Below are positions 45,718 through 54,289 of a stretch of DNA of 64,000 nt, piece by piece. A program made the translations under genes and the position numbers. The notes below the pieces were generated by a model. It was not told the DNA's origin. It worked only from the letters and a program-made list of their open reading frames with translations, and ran no database searches. The stretch is taken from contig JACKAQ010000001.1 in assembly GCA_020634975.1 (NCBI GenBank), forward strand, positions 1,178,001 to 1,242,000. Direction: 5' to 3'. Source of the stretch: JACKAQ01 sp020634975 [NCBI: Calditrichia bacterium] (lineage in GTDB: Bacteria > Calditrichota > Calditrichia > RBG-13-44-9). The first letter of the stretch is position 1; the number at the start of each line of letters is the position of its first letter.

Positions 45718-47961
45718 TCACAGAAAATCCACAAACCAGACACGCTGGTTCCCGGCAGCGTCGGTAATCAGCAATCGTGCTTTTGGCGATGTACCGGTTT
45801 TTGTCGCAGTAATGCTTACGGAACTCACCGGCGAAGTATTGAATCGCTGACCTTGCGCAAAATCGTTGCCGCCGATAGTGATGGTCGCGCCTTCCAGCGT
45901 TTTCACCTCGATGGAAACGATGCCGGAGCCGCCATCAGAAATGGTGCCGCTTGCGGTTGTGCCGCTAAATTCGCTGATTGTGGCAGTGGGCGGGGTCGAT
46001 TCGATGCCATCGGTTTCCAGCCAAACCGTATAGCTCCTCGCGGGAATTTCGAAACTAACCCGAGAGTTACCGTCCACCTCCATAAAATTGCTGGTGGCGT
46101 TGCCGGTTAAATCGAACAGTTTTGAACCGACGGGCAGTTCAAACGTGTTCACGCCGTGCGTGACGCGCAGTGCAATGTTGGCAAAATTGATGGCTACCAT
46201 TACATCTTTACCGGAAGGTGTTCCATAGAGTTGATATAAAAGTGTATTGGTTTCGTATCCGGAGTCATAATAGCGATAATAGCCGCCATTATTGCTCAAA
46301 TAATCCCGCTGGGTTGCGCCGGCAATATGCGCTTTGTGAATGCTGATCAATTCGTCAATTTCATCTTTGATGCCGCGATGGTAGTAATCCGTGTAAAATA
46401 CCGTCGGTAAACCGATCTGGTTGTTCGTGAGAATATAAGCATAACTCAAAATCGGATCGTTTTCCACCGGTTCGCCACCGTGCCGGAAATCGTGATTGTT
46501 GACAAACGTAACCACATTAAATCCGCTGGCGCCAACGGCATCCACCATGCTGCTGGTGAAAACTTCCCGCACATCAATTGCCGGAACGTCTGCGGCTTCA
46601 AGTTTGCTGCGGAGGGAAAAATCAAAAATTCGCGGCGTGATAGCCGTTTTGGTGTCTGCATCCATATTCGCCGAGACGACGTCCACCCAGTTTTTTAACG
46701 TGCCGGGATTGCCATCAAAAAATTCGCCGACAACGAGATCCGGCGCGATGCCCTGGTCATACAAATAATCCAGCAAATCGCCGGCAAAAGCGTAATCGAA
46801 ATGTTTCACCGCATCCATCCGGTATCCCCGGATGCCATTATCCGTCCACAGCCATTTGCTCCAGTCGAACAACACATCTTTGGTATTCTGCACATTTTGG
46901 TCGTAATCGTAAAAAAACCACATAAAATCAAAATCGCCGGAAAGCTGGGTAGAATTGCCATTCGGTTTGAAATTCAGGTAATTCATTCCGCCCATTTGAC
47001 TGGGTAATCCGAAAAAATTGGTATATGTTTGATAAATCAGTGAATTTACAATATCCTGCCCGAAGGAACCGTTGTCATACCAGAGACCATGCACGGTGTG
47101 GTCAGAATAGCTGCCGCCGGTGTTGTTCAGGAAAATAAAGAGTGTATCACCTGCCGCAAAAAAATCATCTGTGGTTACGGTGAGGGCGAATTCGTCGATA
47201 CCGCAACCGGCGTTGTCGATGGTTGCTAGCATATCTCGTCCTAACTCTGTAGCATTGTTACCTTGCCCGCAATCACCACCACCATTGAATGCGCCATTGT
47301 TAAATTCATCCTCACTCAGCTCAGACAAGTTTCGGTAACCGACTCTATTTGTTTGAATATACAGTTTGTACCCAAAGTTGTGAAAATTTGAATGCAACGA
47401 TTTTGAGCGAATTTTAAAATAGTACGTTCCGCTGCCATAACCGGTTGCACCGCCAATCGGCAACACAATCCGAAAGCGATCTGATGGAAACGGCTGGTCA
47501 CCTGAATTGATTTTTGTGTCCGTCATGCCTTCGATCCAGCCTTCGACCGCAGGATTATTCTCCGGTTTCCCGCCGTCGCGGTGGTTGTAAACCACATCCG
47601 CCACCGCTTTGATGCCGACAGCGTTAAATTCCGCGATCAGGTTTTGCAAATCCGTCACCGAACCGAAACCGGTTGCGCCGCCACCTGCCGGCAATCCCAA
47701 ATCAAACAAATCTTTCGGATCGTATCCGTTGCTGCTGTTACCGAAACTTGCGCGGGAAAGCGGCGGCAGCCAAACGTGAGTGAATCCGGCGTCAGCCAGT
47801 TCCTGCGCTTTCAGCCGCAGTGTGTCCGCCCACAGATTGTTATCCGTGGTTTTGGGATAATCCCAATACCAACCCTGCAGGAGAAAATCCTGCGCTATGA
47901 TTGTGGATTGCAACAACAAAAATACAGCAAATATTTTGAACAATTTGATTTTATGCGCCAT
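45718..47961 (-). CDS. Exported GH13 alpha-amylase
   Basis: A 747-residue enzyme from ATG 47961, which has GGAG upstream and yields the signal peptide MAHKIKLFKIFAVFLLLQS; an in-frame ATG 93 nt earlier is unneeded. The catalytic barrel has LLQGWYWDYP at the start, VADVVYNHRDGG, GYRMDAVKHF (Asp nucleophile), VVGEFFDGN (Glu acid/base) and VTFVNNHDF (His/Asp). Residues about 160-300 form an insertion rich in Gly/Asn between the conserved regions. The C-terminus has an Ig-like part (PPTATISEFSGTTASGTISDGG). It hydrolyses starch or glycogen outside the cytoplasm; complements cytoplasmic GlgX. Confidence 0.9.
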   Translation of the reverse strand: MAHKIKLFKIFAVFLLLQSTIIAQDFLLQGWYWDYPKTTDNNLWADTLRLKAQELADAGFTHVWLPPLSRASFGNSSNGYDPKDLFDLGLPAGGGATGFGSVTDLQNLIAEFNAVGIKAVADVVYNHRDGGKPENNPAVEGWIEGMTDTKINSGDQPFPSDRFRIVLPIGGATGYGSGTYYFKIRSKSLHSNFHNFGYKLYIQTNRVGYRNLSELSEDEFNNGAFNGGGDCGQGNNATELGRDMLATIDNAGCGIDEFALTVTTDDFFAAGDTLFIFLNNTGGSYSDHTVHGLWYDNGSFGQDIVNSLIYQTYTNFFGLPSQMGGMNYLNFKPNGNSTQLSGDFDFMWFFYDYDQNVQNTKDVLFDWSKWLWTDNGIRGYRMDAVKHFDYAFAGDLLDYLYDQGIAPDLVVGEFFDGNPGTLKNWVDVVSANMDADTKTAITPRIFDFSLRSKLEAADVPAIDVREVFTSSMVDAVGASGFNVVTFVNNHDFRHGGEPVENDPILSYAYILTNNQIGLPTVFYTDYYHRGIKDEIDELISIHKAHIAGATQRDYLSNNGGYYRYYDSGYETNTLLYQLYGTPSGKDVMVAINFANIALRVTHGVNTFELPVGSKLFDLTGNATSNFMEVDGNSRVSFEIPARSYTVWLETDGIESTPPTATISEFSGTTASGTISDGGSGIVSIEVKTLEGATITIGGNDFAQGQRFNTSPVSSVSITATKTGTSPKARLLITDAAGNQRVWFVDFL

Positions 47962-48127
47962 GCGAAAACTCCGTATTTCGGCGGTTACGAGAAATATGAT
48001 TAATATCCTGAAAGATATGTTATTTCGTGGAAAATCTGATGTTAAAGAGCACATTTCGAAGATATTTTGTAGAAAACAAAGATAACCATAGCGGCTGTTT
48101 CGGGCAAATCAATTCTGATGTCTGCGC

Positions 48128-48169
48128 AAAAAAAATCCGGTGCAGGCAAGTGCCGACACCGGATTTTTT
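48128..48169. terminator. Bidirectional terminator after DLH lipoprotein
   Basis: AATCCGGTG/CACCGGATT stem with 14-base loop, flanked by A and T runs so that it works in both directions. It ends the transcript of the minus-strand dienelactone hydrolase gene. Confidence 0.85.
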
Positions 48170-48185
48170 GAATATGATCTCTCAT

Positions 48186-49022
48186 TTATTCCGCAAAAAC
48201 GCGATTGAACAAATCTTGCATATCCTGCCAGGATTGCTCATCCGCCGCTTTGTTATATGCCAGCGGCATCTCAAATTTTTGACCGTTTGCATCTGCATCC
48301 GGATTGGTGAAACTGTGCACCGCACCGGGATAATTCACAAATTTGAAATCTGCACCGGCGGCTTCCATTTCCGCTTTGAACGCATCAATTTGTTCGTCGG
48401 TTACGAACGGATCATCCGCGCCGTTGCACACCAGAATTGCGGCTTTTACATCACCTTCTTTAGCCGGATTTTGGGTTGCGATGCTCCCGTGAAAACTTAC
48501 AACGGCATCCAGCGGCATACCTGCCCGGGCCATGTGCAACACAACGCCGCCGCCAAAACAGTAGCCGATTGCACCAATTTTGCTGGTATCCACCGTCGCT
48601 TGCGATTTGAGCAATTTCATTGCTTCGCGAAAACGCTGTTCCCCGGCGGGAATATTTTGCATTACTTCGGTGGCAAATTTCATGGCGTCATCCGGGTGAT
48701 CGGCAATTTTGCCTTCGCCATACATATCCACTGCCAATGCGGTGTATCCGAGTTTCGCGAGCATATCCGCACGTTCGCGAACGTATTCCGTTGCGCCCCA
48801 CCACTCATGCACAACCAAAATTCCGGGACGTTTGCCGGTTTTGTCCGCGTCGTAGGCGAGGTAACCTTTCATGGTCATGCCATCCACTGTGTAATCGACC
48901 GGCTTGCCCTGCAACCCGGTTTCGGCGGGCATTTCCTGTTTTGCTTCCGGCTGAGGATTGCCGCCACATTGCCAAAGCAACATGCTCATCAGCGCCAAAA
49001 ATAATAATTTTCTCATCTTCAA
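48186..49022 (-). CDS. Dienelactone-hydrolase-family lipoprotein
   Basis: A 278-residue lipoprotein (LLWQC lipobox) carrying an alpha/beta hydrolase of the dienelactone hydrolase family. Conserved parts: GILVVHEWWGATEYVRERADMLAKLGY, the nucleophile motif GYCFGGG (Cys), a strand with CNGADDPFV (Asp) and NYPGAVHSF (His). Family members cleave lactones or esters; most are cytoplasmic, so lipid anchoring is notable. Substrate unknown. Confidence 0.87.
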   Translation of the reverse strand: MKMRKLLFLALMSMLLWQCGGNPQPEAKQEMPAETGLQGKPVDYTVDGMTMKGYLAYDADKTGKRPGILVVHEWWGATEYVRERADMLAKLGYTALAVDMYGEGKIADHPDDAMKFATEVMQNIPAGEQRFREAMKLLKSQATVDTSKIGAIGYCFGGGVVLHMARAGMPLDAVVSFHGSIATQNPAKEGDVKAAILVCNGADDPFVTDEQIDAFKAEMEAAGADFKFVNYPGAVHSFTNPDADANGQKFEMPLAYNKAADEQSWQDMQDLFNRVFAE

Positions 49023-49050
49023 TAGCCTCCATCAATGTTTATATGATTAT

Positions 49051-49066
49051 GCCGTGCCAACACGGC
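49051..49066. repeat. Short extragenic palindrome GCCGTG-CCAA-CACGGC
   Basis: A perfect 6-bp stem with a 4-base loop in the gap upstream of the DLH gene. Too small to terminate; similar in form to the palindromes at 28061 and 57068. Confidence 0.35.
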
Positions 49067-49210
49067 GTTGAATAGTGGTTAAGTTTTGTCCAAATTTCTT
49101 GCGGTGGAAAACGGGTATCTGTAATTTTCATCCTGTAAAATAAACATAAGTATTTTTATCATGAATTCGGTTCTATTGTCAAATATTCCATAATTTACGA
49201 AAAAATAACA

Positions 49211-49762
49211 ATGACGCGCCAATTTACTTTGATTTTTACCATTTTATTAGGTTTTCTTCCATTGTTTTCCCAATCGAATTCCGATTCATCCGCAACAGCG
49301 TTGATCGAATTTGAGATGAAAGACCAATTCAACCGCGAATACACCCACGAAAGCTGGGGAGACAGCATCATAGTTGTGTTTGGCAGCGACCGCGATGGCA
49401 GCGAATTCAACCGCATTTGGGGCGAAGCCATTCAGGATTCGTTGAAAAATGAGCCGGGATTTGACAAGGTTCGATACGTTGCGGTGGCAGATTTACGCGG
49501 TGTTCCCTTTTTTCTGAAAGGATTGGTAAAAGGTTTTTTCCCGAAAGAAAACCGGAAGCTGTGGATTCTGCTGGATTGGAAAGGTCGATTCGCGGAGGAC
49601 TATCATTTCGTTAAAGGGAAAAGCAACATCCTGATTTTTAATCGCCAACAACAATTAATGCGCCATTTTGCCGTCACTGAAATGAACCCGGAGCAATTGT
49701 CGGAAATTCTCGCCACGCTGCAATCCCAATTGAAGGATAAATTGGGAAAGGATAAAGGATAA
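49211..49762 (+). CDS. Exported YtfJ-like thioredoxin-fold protein
   Basis: A 183-residue protein with signal peptide ending PLFSQS. The mature part has a thioredoxin-like arrangement (EMKDQFNREYTHESW, SIIVVFGSDRDGSEFNRIW, VRYVAVADLRGVPFFLK, LWILLDWKGRFAEDY) similar to YtfJ-like periplasmic proteins; the redox CxxC is absent. The C-terminal KDKLGKDKG is written by the simple repeat that follows, so the stop may have been created by repeat growth. Function unknown. Confidence 0.72.
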   Translation: MTRQFTLIFTILLGFLPLFSQSNSDSSATALIEFEMKDQFNREYTHESWGDSIIVVFGSDRDGSEFNRIWGEAIQDSLKNEPGFDKVRYVAVADLRGVPFFLKGLVKGFFPKENRKLWILLDWKGRFAEDYHFVKGKSNILIFNRQQQLMRHFAVTEMNPEQLSEILATLQSQLKDKLGKDKG

Positions 49763-49884
49763 GTGATAAAGGATAAATCCGAGAAGGATAAAGACAAAAT
49801 GCCATTCTGCGCCACATATACCTATTTACTTTTATCCTTTATCTTTTATCCTTTATCTTTTATCCTTTATCTTTTATCCTTTAT
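49733..49884. repeat. 14-bp tandem repeat and facing AAGGATAAA repeat
   Basis: 49829-49884 holds four perfect copies of CTTTTATCCTTTAT. The segment 49733-49795 holds five AAGGATAAA-type units in the opposite sense, so the two can pair into a long imperfect hairpin. It lies between the ends of two convergent genes (49762 and 49907). Confidence 0.85.
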
Positions 49885-49906
49885 CCTTACTTTTGATCTT
49901 TGCGCG

Positions 49907-51640
49907 TCAGCGCCGATAGCCATTGGTAATCGGAAATCTGCGATCTTTGCCGTAGGCTCGCGGCGTAATTTTGATGCCCGGCGCACTTTGGCGACGTTTA
50001 TATTCGTTCAGATCCACCAGTCGCAGAATATTTTTCACCAAATCCTCATCAAAACCGAGCCGGACAATTTCCTCAAACGCCAGATCATCTTCGACATACG
50101 CTTTCAGAATTGGATCGAGCACCTCGTATGGCGGAAGCGAATCGCTGTCTTTTTGATCGGGACGAAGCTCGGCACTCGGCGCTTTTGTGATGATCGATTC
50201 GGGAATAATATCAAATTTCGCAACTGCGTTGCGATAGCGGCTGAGGGCGTAAGCCAGCATTTTCGGCACATCTTTTATTACGGCAAACGCGCCACACATA
50301 TCGCCGTATAACGTGCAATAGCCCGTTCCGTACTCGCTTTTGTTACCGGTGGTGAGCACCAGCGCACCAAATTTATTGGACAGCGCCATCAATATATTTC
50401 CGCGAATCCGCGCCTGGATATTTTCTTCCGCAATGCCGGATTCGGTTTCTTTGAACAACGGTTTCAGTTCGTCCAGATACAAATCGTGCAACCGTCCGAT
50501 CGGTACCTCGTGATAGTCGATCCCGAAATTTTCCGCAAGCTGCTGCGCGTCTGTTTTGCTGAGCGTACTGGTAAATTTGCTGGGCATGGAAACACCGGTC
50601 ACATTTTCTTTCCCGAGCGCATCTACCGCAATGGCGCAAACCAACGCGGAATCGATCCCGCCGGAAAGCCCCATCAGCACTTTGCTGAACCCGTTTTTGT
50701 GCACATAATCGCGCAACCCGAGGGTTAGGGCGTGATACACCTCTGCGTCCGTCGATAAATCCGGCAAAATTTCCGGTGCCGGAATATCGTTAAGCGGCAA
50801 CGCCACCGACGGTTCCAGCGTAATCATTTGAATATTTTTGTTGGGCGGAACAAACAATTTTTCTTTCCGGCGTCGCGGATCGTGCAGCCGTTTGGCAAAC
50901 ACATTATCCGGATGTACATCCGCGACAATCAGCGCTTCTTCAAAACTGGGCGCCCGGGCGATCAAATCGCCGTCTTCGGAAATGAGCACGCTGGTGCCGT
51001 CAAAAATGATATCATCCTGCCCACCAACGAGGTTGACATACGCCAAGATTACCTCGCTATCCTGCGCCCGGACTTTCAGCATGTTGGTGCGATCCTGCAC
51101 TTTTTCCATTGCGTACGGCGATGCCGAAATGTTGATAATCACTTCCGCGTTGCCATATAACGCCTGATCGTGCAACGGTCCGCCGGGATACCAAATATCT
51201 TCGCAAATATTTACGCCGATGTTGATATCATTAAATTTGTAAACCGGCAGCCGTTTGCCTTCCTGAAAATAGCGGTTTTCATCGAAAACGCCGTAGTTTG
51301 GCAAAAACTGTTTGTGATAAATATCCACCATTTCGCCGCGATGCAAAAACGCCGCCGCGTTAAAAATATCGTCCCGGCGATCCACAAAACCGACAACGAT
51401 AGAAATATCTTTGCTGTACGGAATCAGCTTCTGGAGATACTCCAGATTATCCTCGATAAACTCCGGGCGAAGCAGCAAATCTTCCGCCGGATACCCCGTC
51501 AGTGTCAGCTCCGGAAACGCAACGATGTGCGCATGTTGCGCTTTGGCCTGTTCCACAAAATTTACGATTTTTGCAAAATTTCCTTTTAAATCGCCAACGG
51601 TAGCGTTCATTTGCGCCATTGCTAAACGCAGTGTTCTCAT
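49907..51640 (-). CDS. nadE: NAD+ synthase, glutamine-dependent
   Basis: A 577-residue bifunctional enzyme that makes NAD+ from deamido-NAD+, ATP and glutamine. The N-terminal nitrilase domain takes the amide from glutamine: FPELTLTGYPAEDLLLRPEF (Glu), HKQFLPNYGVFDE (Lys) and GVNICEDIWYPG (Cys). The C-terminal synthetase domain has the P-loop GLSGGIDSALV, then LTTGNKSEYGTGYCTLYGDMCGAFAVIKDVPK and an RRQSAPGIKITPRAYGKDRRFPITNGY end. Standard length for the fused form. Confidence 0.95.
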   Translation of the reverse strand: MRTLRLAMAQMNATVGDLKGNFAKIVNFVEQAKAQHAHIVAFPELTLTGYPAEDLLLRPEFIEDNLEYLQKLIPYSKDISIVVGFVDRRDDIFNAAAFLHRGEMVDIYHKQFLPNYGVFDENRYFQEGKRLPVYKFNDINIGVNICEDIWYPGGPLHDQALYGNAEVIINISASPYAMEKVQDRTNMLKVRAQDSEVILAYVNLVGGQDDIIFDGTSVLISEDGDLIARAPSFEEALIVADVHPDNVFAKRLHDPRRRKEKLFVPPNKNIQMITLEPSVALPLNDIPAPEILPDLSTDAEVYHALTLGLRDYVHKNGFSKVLMGLSGGIDSALVCAIAVDALGKENVTGVSMPSKFTSTLSKTDAQQLAENFGIDYHEVPIGRLHDLYLDELKPLFKETESGIAEENIQARIRGNILMALSNKFGALVLTTGNKSEYGTGYCTLYGDMCGAFAVIKDVPKMLAYALSRYRNAVAKFDIIPESIITKAPSAELRPDQKDSDSLPPYEVLDPILKAYVEDDLAFEEIVRLGFDEDLVKNILRLVDLNEYKRRQSAPGIKITPRAYGKDRRFPITNGYRR

Positions 51641-51796
51641 GTATTTACTTCCTTTCCCGGTTGAAAATGCAAAACCGGCAGATTGCTTTTGAATCCATTT
51701 TTATTTTGAATGAATTATAACGAATCAAAACTGGATTCGCAATATCTCATAGAGAGACTGCGGCGGGGGGAATAAAAATCAGCTGAATGTTTTATT

Positions 51797-51834
51797 GAAA
51801 AAAAGAAGCCCGGCAATTATTCCGGGCTTCTTTT
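51797..51834 (-). terminator. Terminator after secreted metalloprotease gene
   Basis: AAGAAGCCCGG/CCGGGCTTCTT stem with 8-base loop; the minus strand continues with a T run. It ends the transcript of the protease gene at 51900-53735. Confidence 0.88.
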
Positions 51835-51899
51835 ATATTGACGCTTCGGTGCCAAAATCCGTTAATCCGAAGTTTTAGCGAGGGGTCTATCGAGGAGTT

Positions 51900-53735
51900 T
51901 TATCGGGTTAACAGCATTTTGCGAACGTTTGAAAATTCGCCGGCCTGCAATTGATAAAAATACACGCCGCTGCTGAGATGGCTGGCATCAAACGAAATTT
52001 CGTAAGTGCCGGATGCCTGCGTTTCGTTGACCAGAACAGCTACTTTTTGACCAACCAGATTGTAAACCGACAACGTTACATTCGCAGATTTGGGAACGCT
52101 GTAGCGTATGCGGGTTTCCGGGTTGAACGGATTCGGGTAGTTTTGCTCCAGGCTAAATGCTTTCGCAACCGCTGGTTGATCGTCGTCGATGGCAACAATG
52201 CCTGTGCCTGTCCACGAAAAATGGTCGAGCCACAGGTTGTCGGAATGTTCCCCGTTTGGTCCGCCATTCTGGTGCAAATAGACAAGTGCAACATAGATAT
52301 TTTGCCCGGCGAATGCCGAAATATCAAACTCGTACGGGTTCCAACTGCTAATCGGTCCGGCAACTTTGAAATATGCAACCTGATTCGTAAAACTTGCCGG
52401 ATTGGCATTGGTTGTGGAAACGACAACCCGCAACGAGTCGTTGAAGGCACCGCCGATCGCTCCGGCGTAAAAGCTGATCTTATCCCCGTTTTGAACATTT
52501 TGCATTTGCGGGGTAATCAACCAATCGCTGATGAATGTGCCGTTTGCACTATTGAAGCTGCTGAAGAGAAAATGCGTTCCGATTTGCGGATTAACCAGCG
52601 TACCATCAAAATTTACCTGCGTGCGCAATTCCCAGGTTGTGCCGCTGCCGTCCACATCCACAATTTGCCAGCCTGCCGGTAAAGTTGCACCACTGAAGGT
52701 TTGCTCCAGTTTGGTAACGATACCGCCACCACCACCGCTAACTTGCCAGCCGTTATCTTCAAACAATGCCAGCATCAACGCGCCGGGTGAATGGATGGCT
52801 TCGCCGGGCGCAATTGCCGGTGTCATCAGCGCATGCGGCGTGCCGTTGTAGGATGATTCATCGAAATGCGAATAGCTCGAACCCTGCTCCCAGGGATTCG
52901 GTGCATAAATCGGTGCGGGCGTTCCACCGTTCGCCTGAACGGTTTTAGTTCCCGCGTAAAACAAATTATTGCTCACTAATTGTGCACCCAACGCCGTTGA
53001 GGAATTGGGGAAATTATTAATGTCAATTAATTGCTGTCCGTTGCCATTTTGGGAATATTGATCGTAAATAAACGGAAACGCCGTTCCCAATCCCCAGCTG
53101 CCGGTGCCGTTGTCATATCCCATCGAACCGAGGAATCCCAAACCGTGCCCCAGTTCGTGCAGCACAACAGACACAAAATCAAAATTATTGGACGGCGGAT
53201 TGCCGTCTGTTCCCAAATACCAATTGCTGAAAACACTACTGAACGTTGCAACAATATCTGCACTGTCCGGATGGTTTAAAGCAGACCCGTTCGAGGCTTC
53301 TGCCAGAGCCACCGGATACCAGTTGGTGCCGTTATTTGCAAAATCGCCCGGGCCGGCAGAGCCGAGCACGCCCGAAGCCAACGGCGCCCATTTGGCGCTC
53401 ACCCGGATCGGGACATCAGACACTAAAATAGATGACCATATATCCACCGCATATTGAAATGCGGCTTGGGCTTGCGGCGTAAAACCATCGTAATCAACAA
53501 TAAATGTGGCGGTTTGCACGCCCATTTGGAATTGTTCGGGTGCGGCAATGCGTAAATCGCTGCTTTGGTCGAGCAATTGCAGTTCGCATCCGTCCAAAAT
53601 ATTGTAATCTAAATTGGAAATTTCCCATTTTGTTGCCTGAACATGCTGGTCGCGCCGAACATCCCGTTCCTGTGCCCAAAGCATATTCCCCAAAAATACA
53701 GCTATACTTAAAACGGTCAACATTTTTTTCATCAA
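51900..53735 (-). CDS. Secreted zinc metalloprotease with choice-of-anchor J domain and sorting tail
   Basis: A 611-residue protein. Signal peptide ends NMLWAQ. Residues about 75-325 are a peptidase domain with the zinc motif HELGHGLGFLGSM (HExxHxxGxxH-like) and a FQYAVDIWSSILVS start, of the kind annotated as pre-peptidase or astacin-like secreted proteases. Residues about 340-510 are a choice-of-anchor J domain like those at 42548 and 43927. The tail begins FSLEQNYPNPFNPETRIRY and ends VRKMLLTR. Extracellular protein digestion is the likely role. Confidence 0.86.
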   Translation of the reverse strand: MMKKMLTVLSIAVFLGNMLWAQERDVRRDQHVQATKWEISNLDYNILDGCELQLLDQSSDLRIAAPEQFQMGVQTATFIVDYDGFTPQAQAAFQYAVDIWSSILVSDVPIRVSAKWAPLASGVLGSAGPGDFANNGTNWYPVALAEASNGSALNHPDSADIVATFSSVFSNWYLGTDGNPPSNNFDFVSVVLHELGHGLGFLGSMGYDNGTGSWGLGTAFPFIYDQYSQNGNGQQLIDINNFPNSSTALGAQLVSNNLFYAGTKTVQANGGTPAPIYAPNPWEQGSSYSHFDESSYNGTPHALMTPAIAPGEAIHSPGALMLALFEDNGWQVSGGGGGIVTKLEQTFSGATLPAGWQIVDVDGSGTTWELRTQVNFDGTLVNPQIGTHFLFSSFNSANGTFISDWLITPQMQNVQNGDKISFYAGAIGGAFNDSLRVVVSTTNANPASFTNQVAYFKVAGPISSWNPYEFDISAFAGQNIYVALVYLHQNGGPNGEHSDNLWLDHFSWTGTGIVAIDDDQPAVAKAFSLEQNYPNPFNPETRIRYSVPKSANVTLSVYNLVGQKVAVLVNETQASGTYEISFDASHLSSGVYFYQLQAGEFSNVRKMLLTR

Positions 53736-54289
53736 AATGCCTCCTTCGTGATTGTGCTAAACGCGTCTATTCCATTAACGCATTCACCGATTATTAAAAA
53801 AGAATCCCTGATTATATAGATAATTCTGTTGCCTTAACATTGACCTGGGTCAATTTGGTCACGATAACAGCATCGCCAGTTTTGCGAATTGCTACGATTC
53901 AAAACAAAAAGGATGCCATTTGCAGAATGGTTTTTCGAGCCACCATAAATATCTATTTTTAAACACTTTAAATTCACATGGTAAATAAGATTTCTCCAAA
54001 AAACATGTTGCTTTTGTTCGACAAAAATGACCGAACTAAAACGGATGTTGATTTCTATTGACATATCCTCGTTATTTTCGTCGAAAAATCCGCTTTTGTT
54101 AATCATTTTAGAGCACATCCGGGATAAATTTTCTCAATTTTAACCAGAAATTTTTCCGGAAACCCGGCTGAACTGCTTTTGCCGGAATCTGCGGGAAAAA
54201 ATTGCACACTTTTGAAATTGAAAAACCCAAATTTCATGGATTGAATTTGCTATTTTGATTTCAGTAACGAGATATTAAATTAAATCACT
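53736..54289. other. 554-bp gene-free stretch with candidate FNR/CRP site
   Basis: Lies between the divergent metalloprotease and rarA genes. A frame of 94 codons on the minus strand has odd composition and no ribosome site and was not called. The only striking element is the palindrome at 53840. Confidence 0.6.
53840..53853. promoter_or_regulatory. Palindrome TTGAC-N4-GTCAA, FNR/CRP-family-like
   Basis: TTGACCTGGGTCAA is a perfect 5-4-5 (6-2-6) inverted repeat, the form of FNR/DNR/CRP operators. It lies 105 bp before the metalloprotease start and 437 bp before rarA. No FNR/CRP gene is in the window. Confidence 0.45.

Noticed and set aside
49829-49884. CRISPR array
   Set aside because: Repeats are 14 bp with no spacers between them.
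53834-54118. 94-codon frame on the minus strand
   Set aside because: No ribosome site or family likeness, and it covers the FNR-like palindrome; probably chance.
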